A stretch of 64,000 nt of DNA from MED-G78 sp964275345 (GTDB lineage: Bacteria; Pseudomonadota; Gammaproteobacteria; Magnimaribacterales; D2472), in assembly GCA_964275345.1 (NCBI GenBank), contig CAXYBK010000002.1:32591-96590 (forward strand), written 5' to 3'. The notes beneath the pieces were generated by a model. That model worked only from the letters and a program-made list of their open reading frames with translations, was not told the DNA's origin and did no database searches. Positions 61,401-64,000 of this stretch are shown one piece after another. How positions within the stretch are numbered: the first letter of the stretch is position 1; every line of letters starts with the position of its first letter. The position numbers and the translations under genes are program-made.

Positions 61401-64000
61401 AACCTTTGTCGCAGCTCCTGACTATGAAACTAAAGCTTCTTATACAGCAACCGTAACCGTAAATGATGGTGTGAATGATACTACTCAAGCCATCACAGTT
61501 TCAGTTACCAACGTTAATGATATAGCTCCAGTGATTACTTCAGCTGCTACCTTTAGTGCTGCTGAAAACCAAACAGCTATTGGAAGTGTTGTTGCAACAG
61601 ATGCTGAAGATGATCCTTTAACTTATAAAGTATCGGGAACTGAATTAGCTATTTCATCTGCAGGTGTCTTAACCTTTGTCGCAGCTCCTGACTATGAAAC
61701 TAAAAGTTCATATACAGCGACTGTAACGGTGAATGATGGTGTGAATGATACTACTCAAGCCATCACTATCTCAGTTACTAACGTTAATGATAATTCTCCA
61801 ATAATATCAGCTGAATCATCTTATTCAATTTTAGAGAATCAAACATCTGTCGCAACAATTTCAGCATCAGATGCTGATGGTGACTCATTGAAATTTGCAG
61901 TAAGCGCTTATGGTAATCTTGAAGTAAAGATTAATCAGGATGGAAATCTATCTCTTGCAAACTCACCTGACTATGAAGCAGATGAGAAATTTACTTTTGC
62001 AACAGTAATCGTTAGCGATGGATCTTTTACTTCTGAGAAAGATATTCAAATATATATAAATAATGTAAATGATAATGCACCACAATTTTCTGACAGTCTT
62101 CAAATTGAAAATGCTACTGAGGAAAATGATGGTGGAAATTTTATAAATACTCTTCAAGCATCTGATGCTGATGGCGATAGTTTTACATTTAGTGTTGACG
62201 ATACAGATACGTATAGAATTAATTCTAGTAACATGCTTTTCATTAGTAATGCTACTGATTATGAGAGCGGTGTTACTTTATACACACCTACTATCACAGT
62301 AAGTGATGGTCTCAACTCAACATCACTACAATTAAATATAACCATCCTTGACGTCAATGAGCCACCAGTTTTTACTTCATCAACGACATATACTATTGAT
62401 GAAAACACAGTTGAGGTTGGCACTGTAACCGCAACTGATCCTGAGGGTGATACTGTATCAATTGGTATAGCAGGAGTTAATAATGACGATACATGGAAAT
62501 TCAGTATCAATCAAAATGGATTGTTAACATTAAATAATCCTGGTGATTATGAAACTAAATCTTCATATACTTTACGTGCAATTGCCCGGGATACTGATTT
62601 AAGTAATGAAGATACTTTTCATATAATCACTGTAAATCTAAATGATATTAATGATGCACCAAGCATAGATTCGTCAAACTCATTTATTGCAGATGAAAAC
62701 CAAACTGATATTGGAAGTGTAGTTGCGTCTGATGAAGATGGAGATACTTTAGTTTATTCAGTTATAAGTGACGATATAACAATATCATCAGCTGGAGTCT
62801 TAGCTTTTATTGAAGCACCAAATTATGAGGTTAAAGATACATACACTGCAACACTAAGAGTGGGTGATGGAGAAATTGTCACAACTCAAGATATAACCGT
62901 TCTAATTCAAGATGTTAATGACACACCAGTTGTCTCTGCTAATTCATCAATTGAAGTAAATGAAAACAATACTGAAATAGTAAATATCAATGCTAGTGAT
63001 GAAGATGGAGATACTCTTTCTTACTCAATAACAGGTGGTTCAGATAGGTCAGTTATCAACATTGACCAAAATGGGCTTTTATCATTTGTTACTAGCGCTA
63101 ATTACGAATCACCAACTGACGACAATGATGATAATTTATACAATATTATTGTTAAGGTTTCTGATGGAAATTCTGAATGGTCAGGCACATTTAATATAAC
63201 AGTTAAAAATGTTAATGAAGCACCGACTATTGGCTCAAATTATCCTGATGTATTTGAGGTAAATGAAAATGCAACGATAACTTATTATACGGAGCAAATC
63301 TCATGTGGTACCAGTCAGATATATCTTACATGCTCACAAGGTAACATCAATCTAGGTAACGGCGCATCACAAACCCAAATAAGTGATGAGGACGGAGATA
63401 CATTAAACTATTCAATAAGCGGCAGCGATGCTAATAAATTTGGAATTACTCAAAATGGAGCTTTGTACTTAATTGAAGCTGGAGATTATGAGACTCAGGA
63501 GATTTACAATTTTGTACTTAATGTAAGTGATGACGAGTTTACAGCATCCAAAACATCTAAAGTTAAATTTATTGATATAAATGAAAAACCAGTTTTTACA
63601 ACCGGTGCCAATTTAACTATTGAAGAAAATTCCAAGGTTGTAGGTACTATCACAGCAACTGATCCAGAAAATGATTCTATTGAATATTCATTACCAGTTG
63701 GAAGCAATGGTGATACAGGCAGTTTTACAATCAATTCTAGCTCAGGCGAATTATCTTTTAGAAGCGCACCTGATTATGAAACTAAATCTTCATATACAGT
63801 ATTTGTATACGCATCAGATACTAATGGGTCAGCTGGTTTTGCATTAAAAGTTTTCACGGTAAATGTTACTAATGTTAACGATAACTCCCCGGTCTTTACT
63901 TCATCAGCTACCTTTAGTGCTGCTGAAAACCAAACTGCTATTGATACAGTAACAGCGACTGATGCCGATGGTGATAGTGTCACTTTCACAGTTTCAGGTT
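58421..64000 (+). CDS. Giant cadherin-repeat surface lipoprotein, 3'-incomplete, with three apparent frameshifts
   Basis: This gene starts at TTG 58421, because only that frame gives a lipoprotein signal peptide (MKHLTSFSNKFISISLIFLF, then VVSC). Eight Gly follow the lipid Cys. An Ig-like region and a region of about 300 residues of unknown fold precede cadherin-type repeats that run off the window. Frames change at about 60181-60193, 60547-60560 and 60695-60703. After the last, the frame is open for 3.3 kb to the window end. Ca-binding patterns such as DADGDS and DEDGDT and interdomain NVND-x-x-P links are visible. The role is probably adhesion or biofilm. The three indels probably reflect assembly error rather than a pseudogene. 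Confidence 0.8.
60170..61794 (+). repeat. Six near-identical 270-bp tandem repeats (90-residue cadherin-like units)
   Basis: Units begin at 60170, 60442, 60715, 60985, 61255 and 61525. The last four are exactly 270 bp apart to 61795; the first two are 272 and 273 bp because of small insertions. Each encodes a cadherin-like domain with ENQ[IT]AIGSVVATDAEDDPL and ETK[AS]-type segments. The near-identity implies recent duplication or gene conversion. Downstream units are diverged, with variable length. Confidence 0.93.

Noticed and set aside
60170..61794. Possible CRISPR-like or mobile repeat array
   Set aside because: The units are 270 bp, contiguous without spacers and all code for protein in one strand direction, so they are domain repeats of the surface protein.
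58421..64000. Pseudogene call for the cadherin-repeat protein
   Set aside because: The three insertions are confined to the first two units of the near-identical repeats and look like assembly blends. The frame remains open for 3.3 kb downstream, and a decayed gene would show scattered stops.
1..64000. tRNA, rRNA, prophage, insertion sequence or integrase
   Set aside because: All gaps between genes are under about 170 bp and none shows a tRNA-like fold or T-loop sequence by eye. No transposase, integrase, phage structural gene or long terminal inverted repeat was seen.

Overview
The window is a compact, AT-rich stretch of bacterial chromosome (roughly one third GC by eye) with about 62 protein genes, no gene-free gap above about 170 bp, no rRNA, no tRNA and no insertion sequence that I can see. 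The likely source is a streamlined marine gammaproteobacterium of the SAR86 type. This is an inference from the low GC, very short or overlapping gene junctions, frequent TTG starts, TonB receptors, the abundance of acyl-CoA dehydrogenases, SDRs and enoyl-CoA hydratases, and the topA / small genes / lexA order known from Pseudomonas. No marker gene in the window proves the lineage.

Layout. 1-438 is the end of a TonB receptor, closed by a hairpin terminator. 518-5104 holds a phosphoribosyltransferase, an SDR, an MFS transporter, a small membrane protein and a YhiN-type flavoprotein. 5150-8135 is a metal-uptake island: a small exported His/Cys protein, a ZnuD-like TonB receptor with four His/acid-rich insertions, and a MerC-like membrane protein. 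8178-12672 carries a CoA-binding protein, an ECHDC3-like crotonase, a dienelactone hydrolase relative, DoxX, an SDR and NagZ. 12672-19611 is a lipid-type cluster: fatty acid hydroxylase, TetR regulator, FATP-type acyl-CoA synthetase, saccharopine-dehydrogenase-like reductase, NTF2-like protein, ArsC-like protein and an Old Yellow Enzyme. 19641-25327 has a DmdA-like GcvT protein, CIA30, TadA, XthA, Prc and a DsbA-fold isomerase.

25324-34417 is one tightly packed minus-strand operon of seven genes: acyl-CoA carboxylase beta and alpha subunits, TetR, AtuA, enoyl-CoA hydratase and two acyl-CoA dehydrogenases. It resembles acyclic-terpene (Atu) or leucine (Liu) catabolism. 34521-43996 holds GST, a secreted MsrA-thioredoxin-MsrB fusion, flavin enzymes, RraA, an acyltransferase, another acyl-CoA dehydrogenase pair, a zinc alcohol dehydrogenase and a sirtuin. 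44038-51850 is housekeeping: nadK, rhomboid, galU, pyrD, topA, two small conserved genes and lexA. An excellent SOS box lies between lexA and a 5'-nucleotidase / thrH / queH run. 54149-58310 is a methylcitrate operon (prpB, prpC, prpD) with an SDR-like gene appended.

58421 to the right edge is the start of a giant cadherin-repeat surface lipoprotein. It contains six near-identical 270-bp units. Three small frame-breaking insertions lie in the first two of these units, and they look like blends of repeat variants, so assembly error is the likeliest cause.

The genes together describe a heterotroph that takes up substrates through TonB receptors and degrades branched or terpenoid acyl-CoAs to propionyl-CoA and acetyl-CoA. 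Propionyl-CoA would be cleared by the methylcitrate cycle. The observations most worth checking are the metal-uptake island, the Atu-like operon, the FATP/reductase/NTF2/OYE cluster, the Msr fusion lacking its usual MsrB cysteines, the shared SOS operator and the repeat-tract frameshifts.
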